Shown here piece after piece: positions 11,501-23,795 of a stretch of 64,000 nucleotides of DNA; positions within the stretch are counted from its first letter, which is position 1; each line of letters starts with the position of its first letter. The stretch comes from Callaeas wilsoni. Taxonomy: Eukaryota; Chordata; Aves; Passeriformes; Callaeidae. The notes under the pieces were generated by a model, which worked only from the letters and a program-made list of their open reading frames with translations, ran no database searches and had not been told where the DNA came from. The stretch is from assembly GCA_013398955.1 (NCBI GenBank), contig VWPU01009581.1:124001-188000 (forward strand). The letters run 5' to 3'. The position numbers were made by a program, and so were the translations under genes.

Positions 11501-13408
11501 GAAGGCTGGAAGGACATTGTGGAATGTTTTAGAAAGGCTGCCACACCCCTCCTAATGGAGCTTTCTTGGTTTTGCTTATTCCTTTGGTTATTTTTTTTCC
11601 ATGCTCAACTGCATTTAGAATCTGAACTACGTTTATCACGTCTTGCAATTAGTTGGCACAATTAACACCTGGGATGACCAATTCCAGTGGCTCTGCACCC
11701 GGAATTACATCCTCAACCTGTATCACCCACTGCAGAGTCATTCTCAGTAACATCTGTCAACCCAAGAGGCCCAGAAAACCTCTGAGCCAGCAGCCACTTG
11801 AAAACCTCAGCACTGGTTACTTAAAATAGTAGGAATTCTAATCACTGTGATTGTAGGGCTGATGGTTTCCACCACCTCCTCTGGAGCTTCCCAGATTTAC
11901 TTCTCTGATGTCAAGGTGTGTGATTGGACTGATCTAAATATAGATGAATAGTTCATGTTCCATTATCTACCAGACAGCTACGGAATGATTTCCTTACATT
12001 TTTTTGGTGTCCCCAGGTCTGAAACTCCTTTAGTTTGCATGAGTCCTGCTACCTCTGCATAACCAAGTATCACAAACTCCAAACTCAATGCAGATTAACT
12101 TTTCCAAGGTCACCGAGATCGTTTTAGGCCAGGACTGAAATTCAGGATGTCCTACAAACTCAATGGACAATTATCCACTGGCCCAATCATTTTCTATGTT
12201 TTAACCTTTAAACACAAGCTTCCAATTTGGAAAAGAAAATATCAAACAAAACCAAACACGACCAAACTTTATCAGTAAAATAAAAGTGCTGACTCACAAA
12301 TTTTTTCAGTGAAAACTCAGTTTAATCATTTTGTTTTGCAAGAACGGGGTGTAATTAGAGAACCAGTGAGCATGTAACTCTGAATTTATTATGCAAGCAG
12401 CTATGAAAATGACTATCTTCAGCACAAAATGATTGAATGTCATTAAGAAGAGTGAATCCAAGGGTGAGCCCCCAGTGGGATGCCCTCGCGTGGGGAAGCA
12501 TAATTGGATAAAGTAGCATGGGGCCATGAAAACCCAATTTGCCTCTCTCTGATGCTTGCATGGACTTCCTCCCAAAAATCTGCATCAGCTGTAGAACTGG
12601 GAAGTCAAATGAGGCAGATCAATCATTGGGATGAGCTCTGCCATATGTAGGAAAGCTGTTCTGGTACAAAACAAAGCAAAAAGCAGTTAAAGCCACATAT
12701 TGATGCTAATACGCCCTTCTGCACCAACTCCTTTTGGCTGTTTGGGCGTTGTTGAATGAGTTGAGTCCTGGTGAAGATAATGGAATCGGTACACTTGGGA
12801 ATTACCAATTCCTTTACTGAGTCACCTTCCAGCATCTCCTCCAACCCTGCAGGACTCTGAGACTGCAGAGAGCCCTGAGCAGGCCGGGTCCCCAGGGCCA
12901 GGGGAGCAGAGAGCCCACGAGCTCAGCTGCAGGGACTAGTTTCAAGTGTGCTCGTAGCCCAGTCCACTGGGACTTTCTGTGACTGAGCCTGAGCCACAGT
13001 GAACACGGAAACAATGCAGTCTGATAGCTACCACAGCCAGCTGACAGGTGGGACCGTGCTGAAAGAACCACAGATCTGAGCCTTATGAGTCTGAAAATAA
13101 GCATTTCCTTTAATTATGTGATTTGAAGAACGTAGCCACTACTGCCCACAGATGAGCATCTTGTTTCTATCCTTGCAAGTTCTGGAATTTGCAGAGATCT
13201 GAAGGAATAAGTCTGAATAGTTATTAGGATAAATAAAAAAAAAACTTTTCTTGAAAGAAACCGTCCCACGTTTTAACGAATATCCTGTTTTGAGGAAGTC
13301 ATTGGTTTTGTTATTGATATTAGAAGAAGCCTGGCAGCTACATCGTAGTTGTTTGAGATTTTGCATTACTGATTTCCATGTTTATCCAGAGATTTACCCT
13401 TAACTGTA
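8539..13408. other. 4.9-kb stretch without recognisable transposons
   Basis: I recognise no CR1, LTR or SINE in this stretch and no gene. A poly-T run occurs at about 10021..10036. Many short frames exist on both strands (largest about 111 codons at 10364..10699), none with a recognisable domain. The lack of insertions may reflect selective constraint or chance. Confidence 0.5.
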
Positions 13409-13680
13409 CATGGCCTTGCGAATGATAGGACAAGAGGTGATGGCTTTCATCCAAAAGAGTTCAGGTTTACATTTACAGATTGGACATTAGGAAGAAATTC
13501 TTGACTGTGAGGGTGGTGAGGCCCTGGCACAGGTTGTCCAGAGAAGCTGTGGATGCCCCATCCCTGGAAGTGTCCAAGGCCAGGTTGGGTGGGGCTTGGA
13601 GCAACCTGGGATAGTGGAAGGTGTCCCTGCCCATGGCAGGGGGTTGGAATGAGATGATCTTGATGGTCCATCCTTCTACG
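13409..13680 (+). mobile_element. CR1 LINE, 3' region, tail damaged
   Basis: Sense CR1 from 'CATGGCCTTGCGAATGATAGG' through 'GGTGAGGCCCTGGCACAGG' to 'GAGATGATCTTGATGGTCC'. After that the expected CCTTCCAACCCAAACC tail is degraded to 'ATCCTTCTACGAATG'. The 3' boundary is therefore approximate. Confidence 0.93.
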
Positions 13681-14649
13681 AATGCATTTCCCAGGGCTTA
13701 TCTCTGCCCTTATGCACACATTTCAATACTGGCATGTTTGCACTCTCACATGCAACTGTGCATTGATGCTTGTGAGCCAAAGCATGAGAGCTCTTCTTCT
13801 GCAGAGTCTAATTTACTGCTGAAAATAATAAGGTGCTTTTCACCAGCACATAAATTCAATGCCTGCTTGTTGCCTCTCCTGCAGAGTGAGGACACAGACA
13901 CTTCTTAGTTTGAGCTACTGCTCCAAACTGTCAAATTTCTCCCTGGCCAAGCAGAAGGCAAACAAAGCGCCTCCTGAAACTGCTGCTTTTTCTGTACCTG
14001 GAGAGAATGTTTCGGCTGATTTAGGGCATTGATTATGCAGGGCTGGGGGCACCTTGTACCTTCGTTTTATATCACTGCTGTCTTATCTCCTCTGTGCTAC
14101 CTCTTCCTGCTTCCTTCTCCTGAAAGTCTTTGTCTGCCCAGGAAATATCAGGTGGAAAAAGCTTTGTTGAAGAGGGGTGAGGGAAGAAGAGCAAAGATAG
14201 GCTCTCCCTGGACAACAAGTTTGGGTGTTGTTTCACAGTCCTCTTTAAGCTGTATACTTAAAAGTGCAAGGTCAGTGTTTCCCCAGTCCTGTAATAATCT
14301 GGAATCAGATCGGTTTTCTAAAGACTTTTTATTTGAGATATGAGAAAGTTGCCTGAGACACTGCCTGTAAAGAACAGAGTTATTACCTTTGTGGAGAGAG
14401 CAGCTGGAGCATAATTGATGTTCAGCAATATGATAAAACTGGTACAGTATTAAGCTCTTTGGGGAAGGGTTTGTCCTTTAGCAGGATGTTGATATAGTGT
14501 CTGGATGCTGCTGCAGTCTGAATGCAATGAATTAATATAATAGCAATGAGAGGCAATAGAGTTTTTTCATGCAGAGTATACTGAAAGAATATTTCTGGGT
14601 TCCAGTTTGCTCCCGGAATTACTAATTGTATTTATTCTGGCATAGAATA
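13681..14649. other. Unique non-coding sequence
   Basis: No repeat or exon recognised. The plus frame 14029..14343 (104 codons) has no recognisable domain. Confidence 0.45.
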
Positions 14650-14760
14650 TCATCCAGTGGAAAGTTTGCTGCCCGTGGCAGGAAGGTTGGAACTGAATGA
14701 TGATTAAGGTCCCCTCCAACACACACCATTCTATGATTCTATGATTTCATGATTTTATGA
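14650..14760 (+). mobile_element. CR1 LINE, short 3' end with octamer tail
   Basis: Only the last 110 bp of CR1 remain, from 'CATCCAGTGGAAAG' through 'GGCAGGAAGGTTGGAACTGA' to the tail 'TTCTATGATTCTATGATTTC', which then extends with ATGATTTTATGA. The extended ATGATTnn repeat marks the true 3' terminus. Confidence 0.92.
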
Positions 14761-15160
14761 AACAGGTACCTTCAGTACTAAGGTGTAGCTTTATAAAGGT
14801 ATCAAATGAGCCTGGAATCAAATAAAAAAAATCTAAAAAAAAAAAAAAAGAAAAAAAGCCACATTTAAAAAAAGGTAACAAATGAGCTGTCCAAGCAGAT
14901 ATTTCCATAGAAGGAAAATTGGTTGCAGTGGTGCAATAGAGAAAATAAACAATGTCCTCTAGAGGGGAAAACCATATCTCAATAATCAACAAGAATCCAT
15001 TATAAAGGGTTGTGAGATGAAGTCAAGGTGGATTTATTTGGATTACCAAAAAAACAATAAAGCCTTGAGGTAATGTTATGCATGAGACTATTAAGAATCT
15101 GTGTGGCCTTGGGAGAAGGGTTGCAGTCCTGTCGTGGGATTAAAGATGTCTAAGAAACTC
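14761..15160. other. Unique sequence with A-rich patch
   Basis: Contains an A-rich tract at about 14822..14872. Nothing else is recognised. Confidence 0.45.
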
Positions 15161-15559
15161 CATCTGCCATGGAGCCAGGCTGGGAGAGCTGGGATTGTTC
15201 AGCCTGGAGAAGAGAAAGCTCCATGGAGACCTCAGAGACCCTTCCAGTGCCTAAGGGGACTCCAAGAGAGCTGGAGAGGGACTTTGGACAAGGCCCTGGA
15301 GTGGCAAGACAAGGGGGAATGGCTTAAGGTGAAGAAGCATAGACTTAGATTAGATATTGGGAAGAAATTCTTCGCTGTGAGAGTGGTGAGGCCCTGGCAC
15401 AGGTTGCTCAGAGAAGCTGTGGCTGCTCCATCCCTGGAAGTGTTCAAGACCAGATTGGACAGGTTTTGGAGCAGCCTGGTCTAGTGGAAGGTGTCCCTGC
15501 CCATGGCAGATGGTCTTGGTCCCTTCCAACCCAAACCCTTCTGTGATTCTGTGATTCTT
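15161..15559 (+). mobile_element. CR1 LINE, about 400 bp, ORF2 relic frame open
   Basis: Sense CR1 running from 'CTGCCATGGAGCCAGGCTGG' to the tail 'CTTCTGTGATTCTGTGATTC'. A plus frame stays open across 15101..15484 and carries ORF2 C-terminal wording such as KKFFAVRVVRPWHRL. A deletion of the 'GGTTGGAACTAGAT' part joins CCATGGCAGATGGTCTTGG. Truncated far short of full length, so it cannot be active. Confidence 0.95.
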
Positions 15560-16639
15560 GCTGTGAGTGTGCCCAGTTGTGAGCGCTGTGTTAGCGAGGG
15601 CTGGGCTTCAAGAAGGCGGACGCAAAAATAGGTACCAGTAATGTGAGAAAATTTGCAGTTGTTCAAGTTGGGCATAATGAAAAAACTGTGAAGAACAGCA
15701 GAGGTTTGAACGCTTTCCTGAATAAATGCCTGTTCAGTAAAAAAGAGGCTCTTCTTTACATATTTTTGGTAAACAAACAAGCAAATGAGCTTTCACACTT
15801 AAAACTACTGAATAGTTCTGCACTCTGATTTATGAAAGATGATCATAGCTGGCAAATATCAACAGATAAAAGTTTGGAAAATCTCATATGGGATTGTCTG
15901 GAGCAATATTTCTCATTAAAGTTGCAATTAATTTGAAAATTTAGCAGCAACAAATGACATTTTAAAAACTATTTTCTGTCACAGGCACTTTCACAGGATG
16001 GAGGTAATTTAGAAAACAAATTTTATTGGATATTTTTAGTGGGAAACTCTTTATGGGGAAAAAACTTAGATCATTTTTAGCAGATAATTATGATATCAGG
16101 ATATTCAACTGTTGGTATTCAAGGAAACACATAGACTGGAAGAGATATATCTCCTAGGGAACCCACTAAAAATACCTTTAGGATTATTAATGTTATAGAT
16201 AAAGAAAATTAAAAGAGCAGTGACAGAATGAGAGCAGGTGGTGAAAAAAGAGACCCATTCCCTGGTGTCTTCTATAAAAGATTTAGGAAATGACCAATTT
16301 CTGTGGTAGATGAGACTATGTGGGTCTGTCAGGCCCTCAAATGTTCTCCTCCCTGTGATTACCATCTTTAATCTCTGCACTGCCTTGGCTCCCACCCCCA
16401 GCCAGAGCACAAATTGTGCAAAGCAGCCAAAATGGGTGTGATGACATCTCTCACTGCTTTTTTAAGCTCCACAGAAACCCCCATTCCCATCCTCTTCCCT
16501 CTCACTTCATTTTCCATCCCCCAGAAAAGAAGCTCTGGCAACTACAGGGTCACCTCAGGTTCATTATTTCACACTGTTGGAGGGCCAAGCATCACATGGC
16601 CAATACACCTGGAAGGCAATTTTCTGGCACTTAATTCTT
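15560..16639. other. Unique AT-rich non-coding sequence
   Basis: No repeat or exon recognised. 15780-16200 is AT-rich and not simple-sequence. Confidence 0.45.
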
Positions 16640-17048
16640 ATAGAATCGTAGAAGGTTTTGGGTTGGAAGGAACCTTTAAGATCGTCTCATTCAACCCCCC
16701 TGCCATGGGCACGGACACTTTCCATTAGACCAGGCTGCTCCAAGCCCTGCCCAACCTGCCCTTGAGCATTTCCATGGAGTCCACAACGTCTCTGATCAAG
16801 CTATGCCAGTATTTCACCACTGTTATAATCAATAATTTCTTCCTGATATCTATTCTAAATCTCCATTCTTTCAGTTCAAAACTATTCCTCCTTTTTGTAT
16901 TACATGTCCTTGTGGAAAATCCCTTTCCATCCTTCTTGTAAGCCCCCTTTACGACTGGAAGATGTTCTAAGGCCTCTCTCTTCTCCCTGCCCTCCCCTAA
17001 TCAGCTTTTGCCAGTGCTCCACATTTTTTGAAGTGAGATGCTCAGAAC
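16640..17048 (-). mobile_element. CR1 LINE, about 410 bp, minus strand
   Basis: The reversed CR1 tail (ATAGAATCGTAGAAGG) is followed by 'CCTGCCATGGGCACGGACAC', 'TTTCTTCCTGATATCTATTC' and the upstream module 'GTAAGCCCCCTTTACGACTG'. The match fades near 17048. Substitution load is moderate to high. Confidence 0.88.
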
Positions 17049-17366
17049 CATGACTGGTTTGGAGACCTTTCTACGGCTGAAAAACTGGGTGGGAATCTGT
17101 GGGCGAAGTTGAGTGAGTTGAGTCTTGCAAGCTTTGCTCCTGCATGGATATCTTGGCAGGTTCCTGCAGGTTCCCTTAGGCGCACACATTCATTGTGACA
17201 GCGCGACAAGCATCGCCCCTCTGCAGCTACCTGCTTCTTCACCTCCATCTTCACCACGCTTCCTTATCTTCCTGAGGAAAATGTCGTGCCAAACGACATC
17301 CAGAGCCTTTCTACTGCCAGCTTGTAACCTCTGCTGCTTCTCTCTTGCTCTCAAGACCCATCACTC
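17049..17366. other. Unique sequence between CR1 and LTR
   Basis: About 320 bp, locally CpG-containing (for example around 17178-17215). I recognise nothing in it. Confidence 0.4.
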
Positions 17367-17816
17367 TGATGCCTTAGGATTTTAGCTTTTATATTTTCAT
17401 ATGTTGGTAACCCTGCAATTCTTTAGTGTGTAACTCTGAGCTCCATATAGAGTGTTAGCAACTGCTTTTCCCGTTTTTGTCAGACACAACAATTCCTCTC
17501 CAGGCCTGGGAATCAAGGACACCTCACTGTTTCAGGCCCCGAGAAGTGGAAACAAAAGTGAGTTGGGGGCGAGCGAACTGAGAGAATGGGACTGCACTGC
17601 CTGAAGCTGTAAGTGGACAATTAACCTCTGATATGCAAATGGACAAAATTTATATCTGTGCAAAAAACATGTGACTGTCGTCCATCCTGGGTGTAGTCTC
17701 TGCGAGACTCCTGCACTGCCCAAGGTGTGCCCTGCGAAGGCCTTTTAATAAATACCTGCCCTTTATCCTTTCACTCTGTCCAGCCTCTGTTCCAGGTCAG
17801 CCTCTACAAGGCATCA
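17367..17816 (+). mobile_element. Solo LTR, 450-bp family, copy 1
   Basis: The element starts TGATGCCTTAGG and ends CTACAAGGCATCA, so its ends are a 9-bp inverted repeat (TGATGCCTT/AAGGCATCA) with retroviral TG...CA termini. It is exactly 450 bp, like its relatives at 22659..23108 and 33901..34350. It contains an octamer, a TATA-like site and an AATAAA signal at 17747..17752, in an order that fits U3-R-U5 on the plus strand. By eye about 30 positions differ from copy 3. Flanking tetramers (ACTC/ACCT) match only partly. No internal retroviral region adjoins it, so it is a solo LTR. Confidence 0.9.
17633..17655 (+). promoter_or_regulatory. Octamer plus TATA-like site in LTR copy 1
   Basis: A perfect octamer ATGCAAAT (17633..17640) is followed by TTTATAT at 17649..17655. 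The AATAAA lies about 92 bp further on. The spacing suggests the LTR promoter, with transcription starting around 17680. Function is inferred from arrangement only. Confidence 0.5.
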
Positions 17817-20621
17817 ACCTTGTCATAGGAAAACAGCAGCAATTGTCTGACATAATTGGTTCTGATAAACTGAAGATTTGGAGCTCACGCAAGAACCAGG
17901 ATAATAACACAAGTCTGGGAAATAAGCAGGGATGAGGGGAGAAAGTGAGGGAATTCAAGTACCAAACACAGGCTGAAACAGTGGAAATTCCTGCCCAGAT
18001 TAATCTGGAAAGTTACTACACATGCTGTCTTATAGAGACCACCACCAGATCTCGTGGGGCAGCCATTCGTGCCAGTACTTTGGTCTAGATGGCTTCTGCT
18101 GACTTGTTTTTCTTCTGCCTGTTAAAAAACAAGGTTTGATCAGGTTTCCTCACCTGAGGAAAGCTTGCACAGAAATGAAGATAATGCAGGATTTAGGGTT
18201 TCCTGTGGAAAGGAGACCCTAAAATGATTTCTCTGATCAATCAGCCTTAAGAGTTCTTCTTCCTCCCTCCTCAGCTGTTGCAGGGGTCCATGGCAGTTTT
18301 GTCATAGGGCCATTCTTTTCACAAGAGACACCCCCAAATTATTTTCCTTCTGGGCATGCCCCACTTTTAATTAGAGACAGGAGTCCTGAGACAGATAATG
18401 CCTCACTTTGCCAACTACTCCGTCACTCTCCAAACACAGACACCCCCCCAGCCATCAATCCTACAGCTTCCCCCGCCTCCACCAACCGTTCCTCTTGCCA
18501 AGAGCAAGAAGAGCTTCCCTGTTCCCGAAATCCTGCCACTCTAATTTAGCAGGTTTCTCACAAAGTCTAGACATTTCCTGAATTGCATGCAAAAAGCTTC
18601 AGCTCCCCTTCAGCTCCATTAATCCTGCAACTCCAGGCCCACCAAGGCTGATGCTTCTCCAGCGGCTCTGGGTGAATTACAGTTTAAATGACAACCGTCC
18701 AACTTCTTGGCAGTGGCTCTGTGCCCTTCATTCCTGTATTTTTCTGGATGGAAGGAAGGAAATGATAAATTCCTCTGAAGATTCTGTCTGTCCCATTACA
18801 GCAGAAATTAACTGGGCTGGGAGAGTTCAGTGCAAATTGGATGGTTTGCACCACAGTTAGTTGATAGCATCCCCCTGCGAGCCAGTAAAAACCCTGCTCT
18901 GAGACTCTCAGGGTGTCTCTGTTGGCTGTGTCATAGATGGAGAAGATGAAAGAGGGCTAATGGAGCAGTTAGAAAGTCTTTTGGTGCCTCATTTACTTTC
19001 CACAGAGCCTTCCTTGGCATTAAGTTCAGTCTTGCTTCTAGAGTCCTAAATAGAGCTATTTGCAATATTTTCTTTTAAAGTTTTCTTTTAGATAAAAACG
19101 ACTTTTTTCCTCAAACAAACACAAAACACGACTGTTTGTAATTTTCACATTCTCCTGGTTTTAATGATATCTGGAGAAACCTTTTGAAAAATCCATCAGC
19201 ATTCAATATGCATTTTACCCATCCTTTCCTTCTTTCTGAATTCCTCTTTGCCTGTGCTGAAAGATAAAAAAAAAAATTAAATAAAGAGAAGCAAGAGAGA
19301 AACAAGAGACATCAATAAATTCCTATTCATATTCACCACTCTAAAAGCAAGAACTGAATTAAATCTTTTTGCCACAGAATTGCATTGGGAGTTCATGGTC
19401 AGTGGCTTATCCAGACGTGGAGGGAAAAATCTCCAGGGCTGGGCTGCTCTTCATAGAACATTTCACTGAATAATTCTGTTATTATTTATCCATTATTTAT
19501 CAATTTTTACTAATGCTATTGTTGTTGGTGTACATGTTGTGTAGATCATGTGGGCAAATCACCCCTCTGTACCCCTCTAAAAGTCCTCTTTTCCCCACTG
19601 AGGATTAGTCCATATTGATTATCTATTTCATCTGTTTGCTATGTGTTTTACCAATATCTCCATCTGCTACTTTTGTAATCACTGCTACACCAAATGCTTT
19701 GGGAAGGTTTGTTCCTTTGCAGAAGAGTGCACAAGGCAGCTTTGCAACCCCAGATCAGTTTAATTCCGCTTCATCAGCCATGTGACATCCACACTCCCAA
19801 ATGCAGAAAATGCTTTCTGAATTTTCTCCCACATTTAAAGGCTTCTCAAAAGCTGACCCCAAATGTAATGCAGCCATTTGCCTGTCTTTCAGAATTTCAG
19901 GGTGCAGATCACTCTGCTTAAACATTCAGTGTGTTTCTGTCAGGAGATATGCATTACAATGCTCTTGGTTTCTGAACAACTGCAAAGGCTTTGACACCCA
20001 AAGGTGATATTAATTTTCCACCGTTATTGTTATTCCAAAGGGATAAAAAGAAAGACTCACTGTACACTTTTTCTTAGACATCATAAACCATCTCCATCTA
20101 TCATTGGGTCACATATCACTTCTGTTTTTCCCTTTCTATCCCAAAGTGCGTGGCCTTTTAATTGATGCCTTCGTTTTTTTCCTGGATGGCTTCTCTGCAC
20201 TTCAGATATCATTATTCAGCCCCTTTGTTATCACTTTCCTTTTTCATCACAAGTTATTACACTGCTTTTGAGTCTCTAATCAGCATTTTTCAGGTCGTTC
20301 ACAATGAGAGGTTTATTGTGTTTTACTGAACATCTTGTGCAATAGCAGTGGCTTTTACAGTGCTGTGTCATTGGGAGGAAAATATAATAGGCTGTTACCT
20401 AACTTGTCCTGCAGATCAGTCCCTCAGTCTCTCCTGGACTGCTGCCTCTGCCTTCTCCAAGAGAGGTTCTGGGGATGTTCTGCAAAGACTCTCAAGATGG
20501 GCTCTTCACCGCAGCTCTTCCTCCACATGAGCTCAACTCCTCACCAGAAACACTTGTGCAGAGCACCCAGGACTGGTTTTTCTCACGCTTTTCTTGCACA
20601 TCATCAACACAGATGTCTTGG
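17817..20621. other. 2.8-kb unique non-coding stretch
   Basis: No transposon is recognised. There is a pyrimidine-rich, C-rich area around 18440-18500 and an A-run near 19267-19278. Short frames on both strands carry no recognisable domain. Confidence 0.5.
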
Positions 20622-21121
20622 ACAATACAACAGGAAAGACTTGGACCTATTGGAATGAGTCCAGGGGAGGCCACTAAGTTGATCACAGGGCTGGAGCACC
20701 TTTGCTATGGAGTCAGGCTGGGAGAGCTGGGGCTGTTCCAGCTGGAGAAGAGAAGGCTCCAGGGAGACCTCAGAGCTCCTTCCAGTACTGGAAGGGAGCC
20801 TGCAGGAAGGCTGGAGAAGGATTTATCACAAGGGCGTGGAATGACAGGACAAGGGGGAATGGCCTTAAGCTGAAGGAAGGTGGATTTAGATTGGAGATCA
20901 GGAAGAAATTCTTCCCTGACAGAGGGGTGAGGCCCTGGCACAAGTTGCCCAGAGAAGCTGCGGCTGCCCCATCCATGGAAATGATCAAGGCCAGGTTGGA
21001 TGAGGCTTGGAGCAACCCGATCTAGAGGCAGGTGTCCCTGCCCATGGCTGAGGGTTGGAAATAAATGGTCTTAAAGGTCCCTTCCAACCCAAACCATTCT
21101 GTGATCCTACAATTCTATGAC
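20622..21121 (+). mobile_element. CR1 LINE, about 500 bp, good 3' end
   Basis: Sense CR1 from 'ACAATACAACAGGAAAGAC' through 'GGGCTGGAGCACCTTTGCTA', 'TTGCCCAGAGAAGCTGCGG' and 'CCATGGCTGAGGGTTGGAA' to the tail CATTCTGTGATCCTACAATTC. The frame at 20702..21025 reads CR1 ORF2 C-terminal wording (RLEIRKKFFPDRGVRPWHKL). It is one of the better-preserved copies in the window. Confidence 0.95.
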
Positions 21122-22566
21122 CTTTCCCACTAATAGGCTTCCTTACAGGACTTCAGTTCCTGAGAAATTAAACCCCTTTTGGTGTTTCTTCCCTTGTGAG
21201 CGATGTCTTGATTTCTGTACCAGTCTCCACCCCACAGTGGCCATTAGGATTCTCCAACCTCTGTCTTCCATATTGCTAATAAGGCTTTTAAGCAGATTGA
21301 TCTGACATTGATTCACATTGTGATCCAAGTGACAGCTCCTTGTGACTCACACGTACCTTATATCCCAAAGCAGGACATGCTGCTATTCAGGCACTGGATT
21401 TGGATTCTGGAGGTGTGGCGCTTGTCCATCTCTTGTCATTTACCTTCTTGCTGTGTTTGCACAGGGGATTTATTTCCTTTGAACTATTTCTCCTTTGACA
21501 TCACATGGACAAGGTCACTGCCCTTCCCACAGGGAAGAATTTTTAGGACATACTAATTAAATTTGCTATGGGCACTCTGTTACCTGTGGCCACATGAAGA
21601 TATCCATACTGAGGAGTTTCTGGTTGGCTGAGCTGCTTGCCAGTCTGGAGTTGATTTTGTATATCACAAAACTAGAGATTTCGTTATCCTGTGATTTCTC
21701 AGGAAATGGCAAATACGAACTTTTGTCATCTCAAGTACTTGTGTGAGGCACCTCCTCCGGTCACTAGAGCTAAAGGGACAAGAGCTGAAGGGCCTCCATC
21801 AGTCTTCTGCTGTGATTGTTGCTTCAGTCACCAAGAGAGGGTAAATGTTGCAAATTCTATGCACAGTGAATTACTTTAAATTCCCAGGAGTTTGATTTTT
21901 CTATGTTATGGTTAAAAAAAAGAAAAAAAAAGGCAAAAGAACCTCCTGGATTTTAGTACTTAATTAAAGAAATTATTAATCCTTTTTACCAAAACTGAAG
22001 TTTATTGAGACCTCTCTGTGGGTGCACACCAGCCTGGATAAAGGTTATTCTTTTTTCTCTATGCTCCCACCAGTTTTAAACTCAGCAGTCCTCTCACAGA
22101 CAATATCAATTAATATCATGAGTGGTGCTTTGTGTGAGACTATTTCAAATGTCAAGTCATTAACTGGCATATTAAATCTGCAAATTTCCCTTCACCCAAT
22201 AATTTTATGATTCTGTCAAAGAAAGCAATTTTTCGTGCTGTAATTCCTTTCATCCCTTTGCATCCATCCCCTTCTGCTCACCACTCAAAAGGTGGCACAT
22301 TTTATGGTGTCATTTTTTCCCTCACCCCACACTTCTCTGCATGGGGCTCTCACCAGAAAGGCTGGACTCGTCCTGGTCACAAAATAATCAGGTTTATGAG
22401 TGAAACTGTCCCCTTCTCCATTCCCAGTCCCATATTCCAAGGAGTTTTCTGCTCTGAGCTGGTTCTCCTGCTCTTTTGGCTGTTTGGGTGGGGAAGGAAG
22501 AAGACCTCTGAAGGATGAGGAGTTGTGACCTTTAGAAAATGCACTAAGATCATTCCAATTTTACTT
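21122..22566. other. Unique non-coding sequence
   Basis: No repeat or exon recognised. An A-rich patch lies at about 21914..21936. Confidence 0.45.
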
Positions 22567-22658
22567 GTGTTCAAGACCAGGCTGGATCAGGTTCTGGTTA
22601 ACCTGGTCTAGTGGAAGATGTCCCTGCTATGGAAGCGGATTGGAACGAGATGATCTTC
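22567..22658 (+). mobile_element. CR1 LINE 3' end, left part, split by an LTR
   Basis: Sense CR1 from GTGTTCAAGACCAGGCTGG to GGAACGAGATGATCTTC. The sequence breaks inside the conserved GATGATCTTGAAGGTCC block because an LTR is inserted at that point. It continues at 23109. Confidence 0.93.
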
Positions 22659-23108
22659 TGATACCTTGTAGAGGCTGACCTGGAACAGAGGCTAGACAGA
22701 GTGAAAGGATAAAGGGTAGGGATTTATTGAAAGGCCTTCACAGGGCACACCTTGGGCAGTGCAGGAGTCTCGCAGAGACTGCACCCAGGATGGACGACAG
22801 TCACATATTTTTGGGACAGATATAAGTTTTGTCCATTTGCATATCAGAGATTAATTGTTCAAGTACAGCTTCAGGCAGTGGTGTCTCATTCTCCCAGTTT
22901 GACTCCCCCCAATTCACTTTTGTTTGCATTTCTAGGGGCCTGAAACAGTGAGGTGTCCTGGATTCGCAGGCCTAGAGAGGGATTGTTGTGTCTGACCAAA
23001 GTGGGAAAAGCAGTTGCTAACACTCCATATGGAGCTCAGAGTTACACACTAAAGAATTGCAGGGTTACAGATATATGAAAATATAAAAGCTAAAATCCTA
23101 AGGCATCA
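22659..23108 (-). mobile_element. Solo LTR, 450-bp family, copy 2, inside a CR1
   Basis: Read on the minus strand it begins TGATGCCTTAGG and ends CTACAAGGTATCA, so one base of the terminal inverted repeat is changed. It has the same 450-bp length and the same internal signals as copies 1 and 3. The minus-strand AATAAA is at 22723..22728. The flanking CTTC and CTTG look like a 4-bp target duplication of CTTG with one change. It interrupts a CR1 3' end, so it inserted after that CR1. Confidence 0.92.
22820..22842 (-). promoter_or_regulatory. Octamer plus TATA-like site in LTR copy 2
   Basis: On the minus strand the octamer ATGCAAAT (22835..22842) is followed by CTTATAT at the same spacing as in the other copies. 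One base of the TATA-like site differs (C for T). Confidence 0.45.
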
Positions 23109-23163
23109 CTTGAAGGTCCGTTCCAACCCAAACCGCTCCATGATTCTGTAACTCTATAATTCT
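23109..23163 (+). mobile_element. CR1 LINE 3' end, right part after LTR
   Basis: This resumes the CR1 interrupted at 22658, with CTTGAAGGTCCGTTCCAACC, then CCATGATTCTGTAACTC. Removing the LTR and one CTTG copy gives an uninterrupted CR1 3' terminus. Confidence 0.93.
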
Positions 23164-23443
23164 ACTTTGAACATCAAAGTACACCTGCAGAGTGATCTGA
23201 AGTGGAGATTCCTTCATGGGATTCTTCCACAGAGTGAAAGACCACATGTCCCTGCTGCCAAAACCTGGGCTTTTAGGTTCAGACTCTCTGAAGAGAGCAG
23301 GAAACAAACCCCGAGTAGATTTATCCTACTTATAGTAAAGCCTTCCAGGGTAGGTGGCCTTGCTTAGCTCATGCCCTCGGGAAAAAAGAGTAGAGATAGT
23401 TTAGTTAGTGTATGATCATCCCATCAGAAACCTGCAGCCACTG
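23164..23443. other. Unique non-coding sequence
   Basis: Nothing recognised in these 280 bp. Confidence 0.4.
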
Positions 23444-23521
23444 TTGGAAGTTGGTGGGCCTTGATGATATTGGAGGTCTTTTCCAATCCTGAAGATTCTA
23501 TGATTCTACAGTGATTCTGTG
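23444..23521 (+). mobile_element. CR1 LINE, short 3' end fragment
   Basis: The last part of a sense CR1: TTGGAAGTTGGTGGGCC, then GATATTGGAGGTCTTTTCCA and the tail GATTCTATGATTCTACAG. The GGAGGTCTTTTCCAA wording is of the 'GTCAAGCATTGG' subfamily type. Confidence 0.85.
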
Positions 23522-23695
23522 AAATGTCTTTGATGAGGTATTGTGAGCCCAGTTCTGATTTGGATTTGCATTGAGAGAGGGCAGTTGTGGAAATGGAAAC
23601 TGGGACCCTTGCCTCTGATTCTCTACAGAGCTGGAATTGTCTCTTCATTGGCAAAATATCCAGTTTCCAGATTCTAAATGTAGATGACTTGTGGA

Positions 23696-23795
23696 GAATC
23701 ATGGAATGGTTTGGGTTGGAATACACCTTAGAGATTGCTTTGTTCCAACCTCCCTGCCATAGGCAGGGAACCTTCCCCTAGACCTTGTTACTCAG
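23696..23795 (-). mobile_element. CR1 LINE, short 3' end fragment
   Basis: Reversed CR1 tail (GAATCATGGAATGGTTTGGG), then TTGTTCCAACCTCCCTGCC and CCCCTAGACCTTGTTACTC. About 100 bp remain. It faces the preceding plus-strand fragment about 175 bp away. Confidence 0.88.
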
